DNA of 64,000 nucleotides, taken from positions 147,106,001 to 147,170,000 of the forward strand of contig CM077670.1 in NCBI GenBank assembly GCA_039707655.1, written 5' to 3'. The position numbers and the translations under genes are program-made. Below, in pieces: positions 1 through 11,010 of this stretch. The notes beneath the pieces are model-generated. The model saw nothing but the letters and a program-made list of their open reading frames with translations. It was not told the DNA's origin and ran no database searches. The DNA comes from Elymus sibiricus. Lineage: Eukaryota; Streptophyta; Magnoliopsida; Poales; Poaceae. Within the stretch, counting starts at the first letter, position 1. Each line of letters opens with the position of its first letter.

Positions 1-376
1 GCTCTGCTTCAATCCCTTGATCCAAATTTTAGTAGCCCCGGCATTTTACTCCCACCTGCTTCCCTCGCAATCTCAAAAATATCTGTTCGCCTAGAGGGTT
101 TTTCTGTTTGATAGCACACGATTATTATGTTTGCACTGTGTGCGATGTTTGTTACTCCCGCTCTGCTTCAATCCCTTGATCCAAATTTTCAGTAGCCCCG
201 GCATTTTACTCCCGCCTGCATCCCTCGCAATCTCAAAAATATCTGCTCGCTTGGAGAGTTTTTCTGTTTGATAGCACACGATTATTATGTTTGGACCGTG
301 TGCGATGTTTGTTACTCCCGCTCTGCTTCAATCCCTTGATCCAAATTTTCAGTGGCCCCGGCATTTTACTCCCACC
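1..376. repeat. 160-bp tandem repeat, about 2.4 copies
   Basis: Units begin with GCTCTGCTTCAATCCCTTGA at 1, 160 and about 320, so the period is 159-160 bases. Each contains CCCCGGCATTTTACTCCC and a CACACGATTATTATG...GTGTGCGATG stretch. The third copy breaks off near 376, and a short echo (AAAATTTTCAGTAGCC) follows at 380-396. The array continues to the left of the window. It resembles a subterminal repeat array of a CACTA element. Confidence 0.85.
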
Positions 377-1130
377 TAGTAAAATTTTCAGTAGCCACGG
401 CATGTCCTGAAACACCACCTTGGCCCCCCTCCACACACACACCCCAAAACCTCTGCTCACACACACACACCACCCATCCCTCGCTCGAAACCTAGCTAGG
501 TCGCCGCCACCGCCGCCGCGCCGCCTCCATCGTGAACCTCTGCCGGTCTGCCCGTGCAGGTTACCCACCGATCTGCATACCCTCGCTGCCCTGAGTTTCT
601 TAGATGGCGCCTGCGAACTGCCCCCTTTCCCAAAGATCCCCATCCCCATCCCCCTCCCCCACTCCAGAGCGTCATAGCCTATGCCCGGCTACGCTTCTCG
701 GGGAGCTCGAGAAGCGAATGGCCCAAAAGAGGTTTATCACGGCCTCTTCGCCCGACATCGGCGAGGTGACCACCGAGGAAGCTGATGACGATGGCTGGCT
801 GCAGGCTTTCAATCAGCGGGCTAGATTATTCTTGTATGTCACAGACGCCGGCTACGACATCGAGGTCGTCGACAGTGACGGCTTGACGCGGGCTATGTCA
901 CAGGTTAAGTTGCCCACCCCCAACCCCTCGGGTTCAACCGCCGTCGATCTCATCGATGGCCCTGCCGCTGATCTCCTCTGGCTCATTGTCAACAATTTGC
1001 CATCCTTCATCGCCATGGAGCCCCTTTTGTCATTTCTGAAGGACATGTTCTGCGACGCTGGCTTGGGATCCTCAGCTGCCAAGTCAGACCTCATCGACGG
1101 CGACCACGAGGAGGGCACCCTCTCCGGTAC

Positions 1131-1278
1131 TTCCAAGGGGAAAGAGCCCATCTGCGACATCAGGGAGGGTACCCTACAGCCGTGCTCTTCCAAGGGGAAG
1201 GAGCCCATCTGTGACAACATGGAGCGCACCCAGAGTCCGTGCTCTTCCAATGGGAAGGAGCCCATCTGTGACAAGTGA
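1131..1278 (+). repeat. 57-bp in-frame minisatellite in the B3-like gene
   Basis: TTCCAAGGGGAA or a close variant starts at 1131, 1188 and 1245, a period of 57 bases or 19 codons. Each copy encodes (S)SKGKEPICD. The reading frame ends in TGA straight after the third copy. A further diverged echo (CTTCACAGGGGGAATCCCATG) continues in another frame to about 1335, suggesting the repeat once extended further. Confidence 0.8.
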
Positions 1279-1349
1279 GGAAACCCATGATTTGTTTTGC
1301 CATGCCTCTTCACAGGGGGAATCCCATGATTTGTTTTGTCGAACCCCTT

Positions 1350-2590
1350 TTGTAGTGAGAATATGTCCAGTTTTAATTGCTATATTTGGTTGTTTGCAGT
1401 ATGCCTTGTTTATTTTAGTTATTCACAATGTGATGCTCTATATGTGCAACTATTTATTGTGCAGTACAATTTCATCAATACCAGTTCAACGACCATATTT
1501 GTTTCCTGTTAAGCCTGGTGTAGTTAATACGCCCCCTCTTTTTTCACATTGTGATGTTCAATTATACAATTTGATGTTTAAGCACAAGCTATGTTCTATG
1601 CAAGTTCAATAGTACCACTATGAACGACTATATTTGCTTGGTGTTAAGTCTGTTATAGCTAGCATATGCCTCTTTTAACAGTTTTTTGGTTGTTCGGTTG
1701 TTTGTAGTTAGCATATGTCCAGTTTCAATTGCTATCTTTGGTTGTTCGTAGTATGCCTTGTTTATTTCAGTTATTCACAAAGTGATGTTCTATATGTGCA
1801 AGTATGAACTGTGCAGTTCAATTTCATCAATACCAGTTTCAACAATACCAATATGAATGACTATTTGGTTGCTGTTAAGCCTATTGTAGCGAGCATATGC
1901 CTCTTTTAACGGTTTTTGGTTGTTCGGTTGTTTGTAGTTAGCATATGTACAGTTTCAATTGCGATCTTTGGTTGTTCGTAGTATGCCTTGTTTATTTCAG
2001 TTATTCACAATGTGATGTTCTATATGTGCAAGTATGAACTGTGCAATTAACACACCTTTCCACTTCTTTTTTTGCTTAACTAGCATGCTTAAACCTGCAC
2101 ACTGAAGCTATCATTTGGAGATTATGTTGTCTACCATGGATATATTTGGTTGATGTTTAGTTTGTTGTGCTTAACATGCCTTTCGATGTACTAACACAGG
2201 ACAATATTGGGAACGACTGCTGTTTTCCATCGAGGTTAGTTTCATCCCATGGCTTTTATATATAAATATACTCATTGTTCAGGATATCGGTAGCTAGTAC
2301 CATATAGGCCGGGGGATGATAAGGGATTAATCGGCGAATCGGATATTTAACTGAATATATCTGTAACCCATTTATCGGGAGGTTAACTAGGGCCATATCT
2401 AATATATCTGAGGCTACATAGCAACATGCATTGTACTGAATGTCTAAATATGCAATCCTAGGCTACATAGCAACAAGGAAGAGTGTTACCTTAATGTTCT
2501 GATGATGTCTAGATATACATAGAAGAGCAACAACAACAACACAGCAGCAGTTAACTAAAGTTAATCGGCCGATATTTGTAACAATGTAAT
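1350..2590 (+). other. Intron-like AT-rich stretch with 230-350-bp direct repeats
   Basis: No coding sequence is recognised. A block beginning ATATGTCCAGTTT..ATTGC and ending with a GTGATGTTCTATATGTGCAA string recurs near 1361, 1711 and 1941, giving spacings of about 350 and 230 bases. A small exon-like piece (ACAATATTGGGAACGACTGC, about 2201-2235) lies between an AG and a GTTAGT. The remainder shows nothing else I can name. Confidence 0.6.
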
Positions 2591-2592
2591 AA

Positions 2593-2684
2593 ACTCCCTC
2601 CGCCCCATAATATAAGATGTTAATTCATCCAATATGTGAGTATATTGGATGTAATAAGATCTTATATAATGGGGTGGAGGGAGT
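2593..2684. mobile_element. Stowaway-type MITE
   Basis: The 92-bp stretch begins ACTCCCTCCGCCCCATAAT and ends in its imperfect reverse complement (ATAATGGGGTGGAGGGAGT). CTCCCTCC termini with an internal AATATAAGA are typical of Triticeae Stowaway (Tc1/mariner) miniature elements. A clean TA duplication is not obvious, so the copy is somewhat decayed. It lies in an intron of the B3-like pseudogene. Confidence 0.85.
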
Positions 2685-3429
2685 GTTGTACTACATCATT
2701 GTGCAATTGTTGTTTAGCTTCTAATATTAACTTGGTGCTTTTAGGTACATATGTCATTGCTAAAGATCCGCGCTTCGACCCTTTTTGCGTATGGGGCAAT
2801 GAGATATTCATGAACTAGCATCAAGTGAGGAAACTGATAAAGATTGTTAGTAAAATGGGTCAAAAGATGGCAATTAAACTATTTGTTTATACTTTATCCA
2901 AGACAACAGTGAACTGCAGGATGGTAAGTAAGAACTCTGCAGCCTTGTTTTTACTGCCCATAATGAGTTGTGTTAGATGACAATGTCTGAATCTTTTTCC
3001 TTTGCAGTGGTTCCCAAAGTAGTTTACTCAAGATTACCTCTCAAACTACATGATTGGTGGGCATGCAAAGGTTAAAGTATTTCTACCAGAACACAATGAC
3101 TATCTAGATGTCCTCATGAAGACAGTGAAGGATGGGCGGTCGGCCATCACAAGGGGTTGGACTAGAGTCGTGCGTGCCTTCTACATGGAGGAGGGCACAA
3201 TATGGGCATTCCGCTTCACCTTATTCAGCAACCAGAATGTCTTTCGCCTCTTTCTTTACCGTCTTTAATAGTACAAGTATACAACCCTGGTTCATCATTC
3301 TTTATTTGGTGCATATGTAATTTTTTTATGTAACTCTTGAACATATGTACATCTGAATCGAATAATGCATTGGTTATTGAACCTGATGGATATGAATAAA
3401 GTTATAGCCTACTTTCAAATTCAAATTCG

Positions 3430-4231
3430 GTACAGTTTTAAATAGCAGCGATAAAATTAGGGTGAAAATACGCTCTGCAGGTCATTACAGCGCACACGGT
3501 CTGTAAAGCACAACGTGTGTGATATACATCATAATCCGACACTGTTCACGGAGAGGAAACGTGTGCGACCATGCAAATAGTTGCCGTTTGCAAAGCGTGT
3601 GTGATGTCAGACAATATCACAACCGGTCCGAGCAAATTAAATGTTTGTGATAGTCGCCTTATCGTACACGCTTTACGATCATGGACTGTTTCTGATGTCG
3701 TGCGCATCGTAAACGTTTGCACCACAGAATAGCGTGTGTGATAGTTATCCTGTATGACACTGGTACGATAGTCCGACATTTTGTAATGCTATCCGACACT
3801 CGTATGATGATTAACTAATCTTCTTAATTATATATCGCATACGGTTCGGGAGAAGTGAATGTGTGTGATAGTCTCCTTATCATACATGTTTTACAATCGT
3901 GAACTGTTTGTGATGGGGCACGCATCGTAAATGTTGCACAACAGAATACCGAGTGCGATGGTAATGCGAGCACACACGAGTAGCAAGGATGGAGCGTTTG
4001 GGATATTCGATAGATCACAAATAGTTGTGTGACGACTCGCGTTTGGGATACATGCGGGCATCGCATACGCTTAGTTCTGCGAAGCGTATGCTTGCGTGCT
4101 CCCTATCGCCGACGGTTTCTGGGTCGTGTGGGAAGGACCCCCCTATCGCACACATATGCAAGGCGACGGTTTAAAACTCTGTCGCGGAAAGGGGGTAAAA
4201 ACCGTTTGTATAGTAGGTCGTTGCACCAGTG
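3430..4231. repeat. Subterminal repeat region of C1
   Basis: This 800-bp stretch is dense in CACACG / CGTGTGTGATAGT and related motifs in both orientations (for example 3497-3520, 3586-3602, 3732-3748, 3860-3880, 4057-4095). Such motifs are binding sites for the second transposon protein in CACTA elements. No ORF in it looks real, because the apparent ORFs are products of the inverted repeats. It ends at the element terminus at 4231. Confidence 0.55.
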
Positions 4232-4240
4232 TTTGCACAC

Positions 4241-5463
4241 TAGTATGTCTCAAACGTATCTATAATTTTTGATTGTTTAATACTATTATATTATCATTCA
4301 TACATATTTTCATTATCATTTTATACCTTTTTATATTATTTTTCTGGAGTAACTTATTAATTTAGTGCTAGTGTAAGTTCCTATATTTTTTGCATGTTTT
4401 TGGTTTCTCAAAAAAACCATATCTAGGAAGGTCAAAACACGATGAAATTTTATGACGATTTTTTATGAAAAATAAGAAACTCTGTAAAATTTTGTAGAAG
4501 ACCAGATGAGGTCCACATGGCCCACAAGCCCAGGGGCGCGGCCTACCCCTAGCCGCACCACCCTAGCTTGTGGGGCCCTGTGGCTCCGTTTGACCTAATC
4601 CAGGCCTATAAATACCCCAATATTCCGTGACCCTCAAAAGAGAAACCGAAATAATTTTATCGCCGCCACAAGCCTTTGTTCCGAAGTGATCCCATATGGT
4701 GCCATGTTCTGGTGTTTTTCCAGAGGGGGAAGCCATTGGGGAGGCTATCTTCATCAACCTTGTTGCCTGATGTGTGAGTAGTTCCATTAGGACCTACGGG
4801 TCCATAGTAGTAGCTAGAAGGCTTTCTCTCTCTCTTTTTGATCCTCAATACAATGATCTCCTCTAAGATCAATCTGATGTAATTCTTATGGACTGTTTGT
4901 TGGGATCCGATGAATTGTGGATTTATGATCGGATTGTTCATTGAATTTATTTGAATCTCTTGAAGTTTCTTTGCCGCGCAATTTTATAGCTATGTATGCT
5001 TTACAATCTAAGAGCCTTCTCTGGCCAAGATAGATGATTATTTCTTCAAAGGGAGTGGTGCGTAGTAGCGGGTTCAATCTTGTGGTGATCTTATCCAGTG
5101 AGAAAAAGGATAAAGGCACATATTGTATTATTTCTACTAAGGATAAAACGATTGGGATTAATCTTATTGCGAGGTTTTTTCCTGTCTTCATTATGTCATC
5201 TTGCTTATTTGCATTACTCTGTTTCTTGCAAACTTAATACCTTGAGATGCCTACTGGATTGCGGTCTTGGGGTGGAGTAATAGTAGTAGATGTCAGTAAG
5301 TTTAACAGTCTACTTATCACGGACGTAATGCCTATGTGAGATTATGCCATGAATGATCATAGTTATGAATTGTCTCGCTTCTGTCAATTACCCAACAGTA
5401 ATATGTTACCATGCCACTACCTGCTTTCGAGAGAGATGCCACTAGTGAACCTATGGCCCCCGG
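4241..5463 (+). repeat. L0: truncated gypsy LTR of the same family as element A
   Basis: It begins TATGTCTCAAACGTATC, a mutated form of the TGATACGTCTCCAACGTATC start of this LTR family, and continues in LTR order to CTATGGCCCCCGG. There it is cut by the T element at 5464. A TATAAATA box lies at 4607-4614 within a GC-rich promoter-like stretch. Opposite-strand copies of the same family occur at 5703-7245 and 50870-51328. The ORFs in it are shadows. Confidence 0.8.
4607..4614 (+). promoter_or_regulatory. TATA box of LTR L0
   Basis: TATAAATA follows a GC-rich stretch (GGGGCCCTGTGG...) and precedes the R-like region of the LTR, the usual place for the retrotransposon promoter. Function in this truncated copy is doubtful. 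Confidence 0.5.
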
Positions 5464-5702
5464 TGACGGTGTCCTGGATTGGGGGGTGCTCACCACGTCG
5501 GCATGCCATTCATGGGCCGGGCCGAGGACCCACCGACAACCGAAGAATGGGCCACGCAAGCCAGGGCCCACGGCATACTCGAGATGGAATCATCCGAAGA
5601 CTTGGCGTACACTTAAAGGCATATTCAAATGATCGGCATGTTTATCCCTAGATGTAGCTGACATACTTGTAACCCTAGATACCCCCGGTGCCTATATAAG
5701 CC
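5464..5702 (+). repeat. T 5' LTR, first half (interrupted by A)
   Basis: It starts TGACGGTGTCCTGG and runs to the TATATAAG box at 5693-5700, where element A inserted. The continuation is at 23423-23659 (GAGGGGTTTAGTCTG...AGCAACAACA). The joined LTR is about 476 bp and matches the complete 492-bp copy at 50244-50735 along its length. Confidence 0.85.
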
Positions 5703-7245
5703 TGTTACTTGTAGACTGCGTTGGTATTTCCCCGAAGAGGAGAGGATGATGCAGTATAGTAGAGATAAGTATTTCCCTCAGTTAAGAACCAAGGTTATCA
5801 ATCCAGTAGGAGAACCAAGCAAAATTCCGTTAAGCGCACCTGCACACACAAAAGCAAACACTTGCACCCAACGCAAATAAGAGGGTTGTCAATCCTCTTA
5901 GCGGTTATTTGCAAGGATTAATTCTGATAGTGATAGATAGATAAACTAAAATACTAAATAAAATAAAAGTAAATTAATTGCAGCAAGGTATTTTTAGGTT
6001 TTTTATATATGATAAAGTAGACCCGGGGGCCATAGTTTTCACTAGAGGCTTCTCTCACGAACAGATAGCATACGGTGGGTAGACAAATTACTGTTGGGCA
6101 ATTGATAGAAAAGCAAATAATTATGACAGATTCAAGGCAATGATCATGTATATAGGCATCATGTCCGAGACAAGTAGACCGACTCCTGCCTGCATCTACT
6201 ACTATTACTCCACCCATCGACCGCTATCCAGCATGCATCTAGGGTATTAAGTATGAAACAGAGTAACGCCATAAGCAAGATGACATTATGTAGACAAAGT
6301 AAACTCAAGCAATATGATTAAACCCCATATTTTTATCCTTAATGGCAACAATACAAATATGTGTCATGTCCCCTTCTGTCACTGGGATTGAGCACCGGAA
6401 GATTGAACCCATCACAAAGCACCTCTCCCGTTGCAAGAGAAATCAATCTAGTAGGCCAAACCAAATCGATAGATCGGAGAGAAATACAAAGCTATAATAA
6501 TCATGCATATAAGAGTTCTGAGAAGACTCAAATATTTCTCATGAATAATATGATCATAAACTCACAATTCATCGGATCCCAACAAACACACCGCAAAAGA
6601 AGATTACATAGGATAGAACTCCAAGAACATCAAGGAGAACATGGTATTGAAGATCAAATAGAGAGAAGAAGCCATCTAGCTACTAGCTATGGACCCGTAG
6701 GTCTGTGGTAAACTACTCACACATCATCGGAAGGGTAGCAAGGTTGATGAAGAAGCCCTCCGTGATCGATTCCCCCTACGGTAGAGTAACGGAAAAGGCC
6801 TCCAGATGGGATCGCGGAAGAACTGAGGCTTGCGACGGCGGAAAGGTTTTCTCTTCTATCTCTCTGGTATATTGGGAATATTTGGGAATTTATAGCGCTG
6901 GAATTAGGTCAGGAGGGGCAACGAGGGGCCCACAAGCATGGGGGCGCGTCCTCCAGGCTTGTCGCCTCCTCGTGGCTCTTCTGGTCTTCTCCCGAAGCTT
7001 CGTGGGTCTCTTCTGGTCCAGAAAAAATTAATCCAAAGTTTTTTTCTCGTTTGGACATTTTTTGATAATGATTTTCTGAAAAGGCAAAAACAAGCAGAAA
7101 ATAGCAACTAGCACTGGGCACTGGGTTAATAGGTTAGTCCCAAAAAATGATATATAATGGCATATAATTGCATATAAAACATCCAAGATTGATACTATAA
7201 TAGCATGGAACAATCAAAAATTATAGATACGTTGGAGACGTATCA
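5703..7245 (-). repeat. A 3' LTR
   Basis: This 1543-bp LTR has TG at 7245 on the minus strand (TGATACGTCTCCAACGTATC) and CA at 5703 (...CTACAAGTAACA). It is bordered on the right by the polypurine tract and on the left by the duplication AAGCC. It contains a GC-rich promoter-like part near 6900-7020. Its plus-strand ORFs (for example 6361-6711) are not supported as genes. Confidence 0.9.
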
Positions 7246-8915
7246 AGCATCCCCAAGCTTAATTCTTGCTCGTCCTCGAGTAGGTAAATGATAAAAACAG
7301 AATTTTTGATGCGGAATGCTACCTATCATGTTTCATCATGTAATCTCTCTCTTACAGTATGAATAATAAGATCCGAATGATTCAAAGCAATAGTCTATAG
7401 TTTGATATAAAGACATCAATACTCAGGCATACTAATAAACAATCATGTCTTTCAAACTAAAAATGCTAAAGAATGTTATGCCTACAAAATCATATAATCC
7501 TGTCATTCTCCATCTTCTTAACACAAAATATTTATCATGCACTACCCCGACGACAAGCCGAGCAATTGGTTCATACTTTTTAACGCGCTTTAGCTTTTTC
7601 AACCCCCACGCAATACATGAGCGCAAGCCATGGATATAGCACCATGGGTGGAATAGAGTATGGTGGTAGAGATAAATAAGGAGAAGTCAAAAATAAGAAG
7701 ATAGTCTCACATCGACGAGGCTAATCAACGGGCTATGGAGATGCCCATCAATTGATGTCAATGCGAGGTGTAGGGATTGCCATGCAACGGATGCACTAAG
7801 AGCTATAAGTGTATGAAAGCTCACCATAAAAACTAAGTGGGTGTGCATCCAACTTGCTTGCTCATGAAGACCTCGGGCATTTGAGGAAGCCCATCAGCAG
7901 AATATACAAGCCAAGTTCTATAATGAAAAATTCCCACTAGTATATGAAAGTGACAAAATAGGAGACTCTCTATATGAAAAACATGGTGCTACTCTGAGGC
8001 ACAAGTGTGGAAAAAGGATAGCAGCATTGCCCCTTCTCTCTTTTCCTCTCATTTTTTTGTGGCTCTTTTTGGCCTCTCTTTCTTTTTTTTAGAACGGTCT
8101 CATGGACCTCATCCCCACTTTTTCGAGGACTCATTAGTCTCCACCATTCTTATCTCACTGGGACAATGCTCTAATAATGATGATCATCACACTTTTATTT
8201 ACATACAACTCAATATTACAACTCGATACTAGAACAAATATATGACTCTATATGAATACCTCTGGCAGTGTACCAGGATGTGCAATGATGCTAGCGTAAC
8301 ATGTATAAAAATGATGAACGGTGGCTGAGCCACAAATACTATGTCAGCTATATGATCATGCAAAGCAATATGACAATGACGATGTGTGTCATAAAAACAG
8401 AACGGTGGAAGTTGCATGGCAATATATCTTGGAATGGCTATGGAAATGACATGATAGGTAGGTATGGTGGCTGTTTTGAGGAAGATATAAGGAGGTTTAT
8501 GTGTGATAGAGTGTATCATATCACGGGGTTTGGATGCACCGGCGAAGTTTGCACCAACTCTCGATGTGAGAAAGGGCGATGCACGGTACTGAAGAGGCTA
8601 GCAAATTGCGGAAAGATGAGAGTGCGTATAATCCATGGACTCACATTAGTCATAAAGAACTCACATACTTATTGTGAAAGTTTATTAGCCCTCAAAGTAA
8701 AGTACTACTACGCATGCCCCTAGGGGGATAGATTGGTAGGACAGGTCCATCGCTCGTCCTCGACTGCCACTCATAAGGTAGACAATCAATAATAAATCAT
8801 GCTCCAACTTCTTAGCATAACAACAGATCATACGTGCATGCTTCGGGAATCACAAACCATAACACCAATATTCTTACTAAACGATAATTATCTACTAGCA
8901 CCTCCCACATATTAC
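7246..8915 (-). other. A internal 3' non-coding region with polypurine tract
   Basis: Nothing coding on the element's sense strand is recognised. The polypurine tract next to the LTR reads TAAGCTTGGGGATGC on the minus strand (7247-7261). A plus-strand, that is antisense, ORF of 140 codons lies at 8301-8723 and is rich in cysteine. I do not recognise it and cannot show it is used. The stretch is split from its other half at 18360 by the CACTA element C2. Confidence 0.7.
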
Positions 8916-8918
8916 CAT

Positions 8919-9330
8919 CACTACTGGAATCTGGCATTTTGCCTTCTGTCCCCTCTTTGCCGTCTGCCAGCTGACGGCAAAGAGGCTCTTTGCCGTCTGC
9001 TTTGGCAAAGCAGACGGCAAAGAACCAGCTGATGGCAAAGAGGGTCTTTGTCGTCAGCTGTCTCTTTGCCGTCTGCCAGCTGACGGCAAAGAGGCCAATG
9101 GCAGACGGCAAAGAGCCTGGTGGGCCCCCCGTGGCACGGCGTTGGCTAGGGCACCTTCTTTGCTGTCTACCACCTCTTTGCCGTCTGCTAGCAGACGGCA
9201 AAGAAGGGCTAGGCAGATGGCAAAGAGGTGATGGTGGGGCCCACAGGGTCACGGCGCAGGCTAGCTAACGGCAAAGAGTTCTTTGCCGTCTGCCAGCAGA
9301 CGGCAAAGATGGGGGTTACCTTAACGGCTG
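8919..9330. repeat. C2 left terminal inverted repeat and subterminal repeats
   Basis: From the CACTA terminus onward, copies of TTTGCCGTCTGC alternate with their complements, forming short hairpins such as TTTGCCGTCTGCCAGC with GCTGACGGCAAA (about 8951-8985). These are typical transposon-protein binding arrays. The apparent ORFs through them on both strands are repeat artefacts. Confidence 0.9.
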
Positions 9331-9360
9331 TGCACCCCACCCGAAACCCCCACTCCCACG

Positions 9361-9362
<2 letters not shown>

Positions 9363-9410
<48 letters not shown>
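9363..9410. repeat. (CT)n microsatellite
   Basis: About 24 CT units form a perfect run just upstream of a CCGCCCC-rich stretch (9411-9660). Pyrimidine-rich tracts like this are common near plant core promoters, and here the tract sits in the leader of C2. Confidence 0.9.
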
Positions 9411-9413
<3 letters not shown>

Positions 9414-9780
9414 CGCCGCCGCTGCCCCGTCGCCGCCCACTCCCTGCCACCCCGCCCCGTTGCCGCCCCTCCCTGCCACCCCGCCCCGTCGCCGCCCCTC
9501 CCTACCACCCCGTCGCCGCCCCGCCGCCCCCGAAGCCCGGCCCGGCCGCCCCCGCTGCCCGGCCGCCCCCGAAGCCCCGGCCGCCCCGACCGCCCCCGCT
9601 GCCCGGCCGGCCGCCCCGGCGGCCCAGACCCCCCTGCCCCCCCTCTGGTGAGCTCCCCCCTCCTGCCCCTCTAGTTTGTTTTGTTTTTTTTTAGTTTTTT
9701 TTCTGTTTTTGCAGTAAGAAAATCAGATGTTTAGGTAAATAGATGTTTAGATGTTTATTTAAATAGATGTTTAGGTAAAT

Positions 9781-10402
9781 AGAAAAAAAGGAAAAGAAGA
9801 AAAAATAAGAAGAAGAAGAAGAAGAAGAAGAAGAAAAAGAAGAGCAGGAGGAGGAGAAGAAAAAAGAAGAAGAAGAAGAAGAAGAAGAAGAAGAAGAAGA
9901 AGAAGAAGAAGAAGAAAAGAGGAGAGGAGGAGAAGGAGAAGAGGAAAAAGGAAAGGAAGAAGAAGAAGAAGAGGAGGAGGAGAAGAAAAAAGAAGAAGAA
10001 GAAGAAGAAGAAGAAGAAGAAGAAGAAGAAGAAGAAGAAGAAGAAGAAGAAGAAGAAGAAGAAAGAAGAAGAAGAAGAAGAAGAAGAAGAAGAAGAAGAA
10101 GAAGAAGAAGAAGAAGAAGAAGAAGAAGAAGAACGAGGAGAGGAGAAGAAGAAGAAGAGGAAAAAGGAAAGGAAGAAGAAGAAGAAGAAGAAGAAGAAGA
10201 AGAAGAAGAAAAAGAAGAAGAAGAAGAAGAAGAAGAAGAAGAAGAAGAAGAAGAAGAAGAAGAAGAAGAAGAAGAAGAAGAAGAAGAAGAAGAAGAAGAA
10301 GAAGAAGAAGAAGAAGAGAAGAAGAAGAAGAAGAAGAAGAAGAAGAAAAGGAAGAAAAGGAAGAAGAGGAAGAAGAAGAAAAGGAAAAAGAGAAAAAAAA
10401 AA
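9781..10402. repeat. 620-bp all-purine GAA-type tract
   Basis: This nearly pure (GAA)n/(GAG)n strand has almost no pyrimidines over about 620 bases. Long mirror-repeat purine tracts can form triplex DNA. The three overlapping minus-strand ORFs of about 300 codons read it as runs of Ser, Phe and Leu and are not genes. Confidence 0.95.
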
Positions 10403-10662
10403 CCCCGACAGCACGACACCCCGACCCGACAGCACGACACCCCGACACGACACCCCGACACCCCGACAGCCCGACACGACACCTCGACACCCCGACACCC
10501 CGACATGACACCCTGACACCCCGACACCCCGACACCAAGACACGACACCCCGATCCCCCGACACCCCGACCCGACACTCCGACACCCCGACACCCCGACA
10601 CCCCGACACCCCGACCCGACACTCCGACACCACGACACCCCGACACCCCGACCCGACACCCC
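10403..10662. repeat. 8-bp minisatellite, GACACCCC unit
   Basis: This is a run of GACACCCC units with variants (GACCC, GACACGACACC, GACACTCC). It abuts the GAA tract directly, so purine tract and minisatellite form one 0.9-kb low-complexity block in the C2 leader. Confidence 0.9.
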
Positions 10663-10980
10663 ATCATATATTTGTGAATTATGAGTTAGGTCATATATTT
10701 TATGATTTTGTTATGAAAAACATGATATATATTTGTGTTGATCGGGTGGATTTAAATGTGCAGTTGTTTCGTCGCTGCGAGGGTCTGGTGTTCGACGACC
10801 TCCCCGTGCGTTCGAAAAGCTCCGCCCCTGTGTTCGTGGGTGAGCACAAATGACATCTCCTCCTCCCCCCTTCATTTGCTCTATTCCGGTCTTCGTGCCG
10901 ATGAAACTTGCTAGCTATAGGTGTCTTCAATCATCAGTATGCGTGACCACTATGCGTCTCCAGTTCGAAAGGGTTACATC

Positions 10981-11010
10981 TATAAATATGCATGCATTTG
11001 CATATTTATA
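10981..11010. repeat. 12-bp perfect hairpin upstream of tnp2-like gene
   Basis: TATAAATATGCA (10981-10992) pairs with TGCATATTTATA (10999-11010) around a 6-base loop. TTCGAAAG and CTTTCGAA just outside extend the symmetry with internal mismatches. The TATAAATA may also act as a TATA box, but which role applies cannot be decided from sequence. Confidence 0.8.

Larger units (their letters stand above)
604..3268 (+). pseudogene. B3 DNA-binding-domain-like protein, multi-exon pseudogene
   Basis: The first exon (604-1278) encodes about 224 residues with an acidic region and then three copies of a 19-residue repeat containing KGKEPICD. A middle exon reads GTYVIAKDPRFDPFCVWGN from about 2744. It runs into an in-frame TAG at 2816-2818 and ends at a clean GT donor after ...VNCRM (about 2921). 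The last exon starts after TTTGCAG at 3007 with WFPK, then TAG, and continues to 3268 with a C-terminal half (AITRGWTRVV, EEGTIWAFRF, LRL-like end). This resembles the second half of a B3 fold, a plant transcription-factor DNA-binding domain. The upstream GC-rich leader (420-600) looks like a plant 5' UTR. Two in-frame stops make it a pseudogene. The B3 assignment rests on the spacing of W, EEG and W-FRF, and was not confirmed by a profile search. Confidence 0.6.
1..4231 (+). mobile_element. C1: CACTA-like element, right part only, carrying a B3-like pseudogene
   Basis: The right end reads ...GGTCGTTGCACCAGTG at 4231. Read on the minus strand it starts CACTGGTGCAACGACC, a CACTA-superfamily type terminus. 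The inner 800 bases are filled with direct and inverted copies of a CACACG/TGTGTGATA motif, as expected of CACTA subterminal repeats. The same CACACG...GTGTGCGATG motif occurs in the tandem units at 1-376, which suggests both ends of the gene-bearing stretch belong to one element. The left terminus lies outside the window and no transposase is visible, so membership of positions 1-3400 is inference. It may instead be a host gene flanked by two element fragments. Confidence 0.45.

Noticed and set aside
8940..9330. Possible CRISPR-like or satellite array of TTTGCCGTCTGC
   Set aside because: Repeats alternate in orientation, have no constant spacers and sit at CACTA termini. They are subterminal repeats.
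9691..10667. Three overlapping minus-strand ORFs of about 300 codons
   Set aside because: They are translations of the GAA tract and GACACCCC minisatellite in all three frames, giving runs of Ser, Phe or Leu. No protein is supported.
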